A stretch of 64,000 bases of DNA from Nitratiruptor sp. YY08-10 (GTDB taxonomy: Bacteria > Campylobacterota > Campylobacteria > Campylobacterales > Nitratiruptoraceae), in the NCBI RefSeq assembly GCF_016629565.1, contig NZ_AP023057.1, positions 992,001 through 1,056,000 on the forward strand. The letters run 5' to 3'. This document shows positions 62,953 to 64,000 of the stretch, piece by piece. How positions within the stretch are numbered: position 1 is the stretch's first letter; every line of letters begins with the position of its first letter. Position numbers and translations under genes: made by a program. The notes under the pieces were generated by a model that was not told the DNA's origin, did not search any database, and worked only from the letters and a program-made list of their open reading frames with translations.

Positions 62953-64000
62953 TTGTACAAAAGATAGTATAAACTTGGTAAAATTAGAAGTGTTACAAGG
63001 GTTGAAGTAACAATACCACCTACAACAACCACAGCGAGCGGATACTCGATCTCACTTCCAACACCCGTTGCATACAGAAGAGGTAAAATACCAAAAAGCG
63101 TTGTCATTGCCGTCATTAGTACTGGTCTGAGTCTAAGAAGCGTTGCATCTTTAACTAAAGTTTGCATCTTCACATCAGGAAAACGTTTTTGTAGCTCTTC
63201 TATGAAACTCACAAGCACGATACCATTGAGTACCGCAATTGCGATGATGACGATAAAGCCGATAATTGCAGCAATGGAGAGGTAGATATCGGCAATTAAT
63301 ACCGCAACGATGGAGCCAATAATACCAAGAGGAACGCCAAGCAAGATGATCGTCGCTTTCTTGAAGCTGTTGAAAGCTGTGTAGAGTAAAAGGAGTATCA
63401 ACAGCAGTACTGCAGGAATGATAACAGCTAGTTTTTTTGTTGCCTCTTGCATGTTTTTAAAATCACCTGCCCACTGAATATAGTATCCTGCCGGAAAATG
63501 CAGGTTTTTATGAATCTTTTCATTGGCCTCTTTCACAAAAGAGGCGATATCGCGCCCTTCCACATCAAAGGATATGAGCATATAGCGAGAAAGATTTTCT
63601 CGTTTTATAAAGGATGGTCCTTGAATAATCTGGATATCTGCTACTTCTTTGAGACGAGCCACTTTGCCGTCTGGGGCTCTAAGCAAAATATTTTGTAAAC
63701 TTTCAATATCACGCTCCCCTTTTGGCTTGATAATGATAGGGAACCTCTTAATCCCTTCAAATTTATCGGTTATCGCATCTTCACCCAGCAAATAGCGCAC
63801 CACATCCATAATATCTTCAGCAGTCAATGAGTATCTGGCCATCGCTAAGTAGTTTGGTTTGATCACGATTTGAGCTTGTCCAAGCTGTGATTCAATCTCA
63901 ATAGATCTAAGTCCATCGATATGCGAAAGAATATCTTTGATTTTTGATGCAAGATATGCAAGAATTTTTTGATCTTCTCCAAAGATTTTTACCGCAAGTT
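62946..64000 (-). CDS. CusA/CzcA-type RND efflux pump, C-terminal part (cut by window end)
   Basis: 351 residues are in the window; the frame stays open to base 64000. The segment holds part of the porter domain (LGQAQIVIKPNYLAMARYSLT, SFIKRENLSRYMLISFDVEGRD) and the last group of membrane helices (LLLILLLLYTAFNSFKKA, VIIAIAVLNGIVLVSFI, TAMTTLFGILPLLYATGVGSEIEYPLA). These match heavy-metal efflux RND transporters of the CusA/CzcA branch, which export metal ions across both membranes. The metal cannot be told. The two-component system next to it is a possible regulator. Confidence 0.9.
   Translation of the reverse strand, partial: LAVKIFGEDQKILAYLASKIKDILSHIDGLRSIEIESQLGQAQIVIKPNYLAMARYSLTAEDIMDVVRYLLGEDAITDKFEGIKRFPIIIKPKGERDIESLQNILLRAPDGKVARLKEVADIQIIQGPSFIKRENLSRYMLISFDVEGRDIASFVKEANEKIHKNLHFPAGYYIQWAGDFKNMQEATKKLAVIIPAVLLLILLLLYTAFNSFKKATIILLGVPLGIIGSIVAVLIADIYLSIAAIIGFIVIIAIAVLNGIVLVSFIEELQKRFPDVKMQTLVKDATLLRLRPVLMTAMTTLFGILPLLYATGVGSEIEYPLAVVVVGGIVTSTLVTLLILPSLYYLLYKK

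Noticed and set aside
1-64000. CRISPR arrays, tRNA or rRNA genes, insertion sequences
   Set aside because: No regularly spaced repeats, cloverleaf-like genes, rRNA signatures or transposase frames were recognised while reading; a tRNAscan or Infernal run would settle small RNAs.

Overview
The window looks like a chromosomal segment of a thermophilic, H2-oxidising member of the Campylobacterota (Epsilonproteobacteria), closest in flavour to Nitratiruptor or its deep-sea vent relatives. This is inferred from the Wolinella-type hydABC respiratory hydrogenase, the cbpA-hspR pair, a CheB without a receiver domain, GH57 enzymes, and almost 100% coding density with overlapping genes. No rRNA, tRNA, CRISPR array or insertion sequence was recognised, and no gap without a gene exceeds about 140 bases.

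Layout. (1) 1-3116 (-): hydA-hydB-hydC, a membrane-bound uptake [NiFe]-hydrogenase with a Tat-exported small subunit; hydC is cut by the window edge. (2) 3226-6777 (-): an operon of a small unknown protein, a SAM methyltransferase, a TetR-family regulator and a second, cytoplasmic [NiFe]-hydrogenase whose large subunit ends exactly at the metal-binding His. It resembles a H2-sensing hydrogenase, and the hydA promoter just downstream carries a TetR-like inverted repeat. (3) 6848-16668: murA, the cbpA-hspR and htpG chaperone genes, a dynamin-like GTPase, a siroheme nitrite/sulfite reductase, a DUF72 protein and purH.

(4) 16798-35106 (+): one continuous glycogen/alpha-glucan operon: phosphorylase, phosphoglucomutase, glucose-6-P isomerase, a second phosphorylase-like protein that has lost the PLP lysine, a stand-alone glycogen-binding CBM48 peptide, a nucleotidyltransferase fused to a degenerate phosphomannomutase domain, two GH57 enzymes, a GalT-like protein, a ROK sugar kinase, glycogen synthase and branching enzyme. 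No glgC is present, so the source of the glucosyl nucleotide is open.

(5) 35144-54495 (+): a long run joined largely by stop/start overlaps. It holds an AhpD-like protein, pyruvate dehydrogenase E1-alpha, E1-beta, E2 and E3, a proton-type P-ATPase, a DUF4010 membrane protein, a LOG-family protein, class I aldolase, lipB, lipA, an ADP-forming acyl-CoA synthetase with beta-alpha domain order, PEP synthase, a beta-CASP nuclease, GAPDH and phosphoglycerate mutase. It links pyruvate, acetyl-CoA and gluconeogenesis, and supplies the lipoate that E2 needs. (6) 54546-64000: a lysine-aminomutase-like radical SAM enzyme, a chemoreceptor with cheB and cheR, a GGDEF-EAL protein, an AT-rich two-component system, and the C-terminal part of a CusA-type RND efflux pump cut by the window end.

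Best candidates for something new: the TetR/H2-sensor hydrogenase operon facing the hydABC promoter; the glucan operon with a phosphorylase-like protein lacking its cofactor lysine and a free CBM48 peptide; and the AhpD-PDH association.
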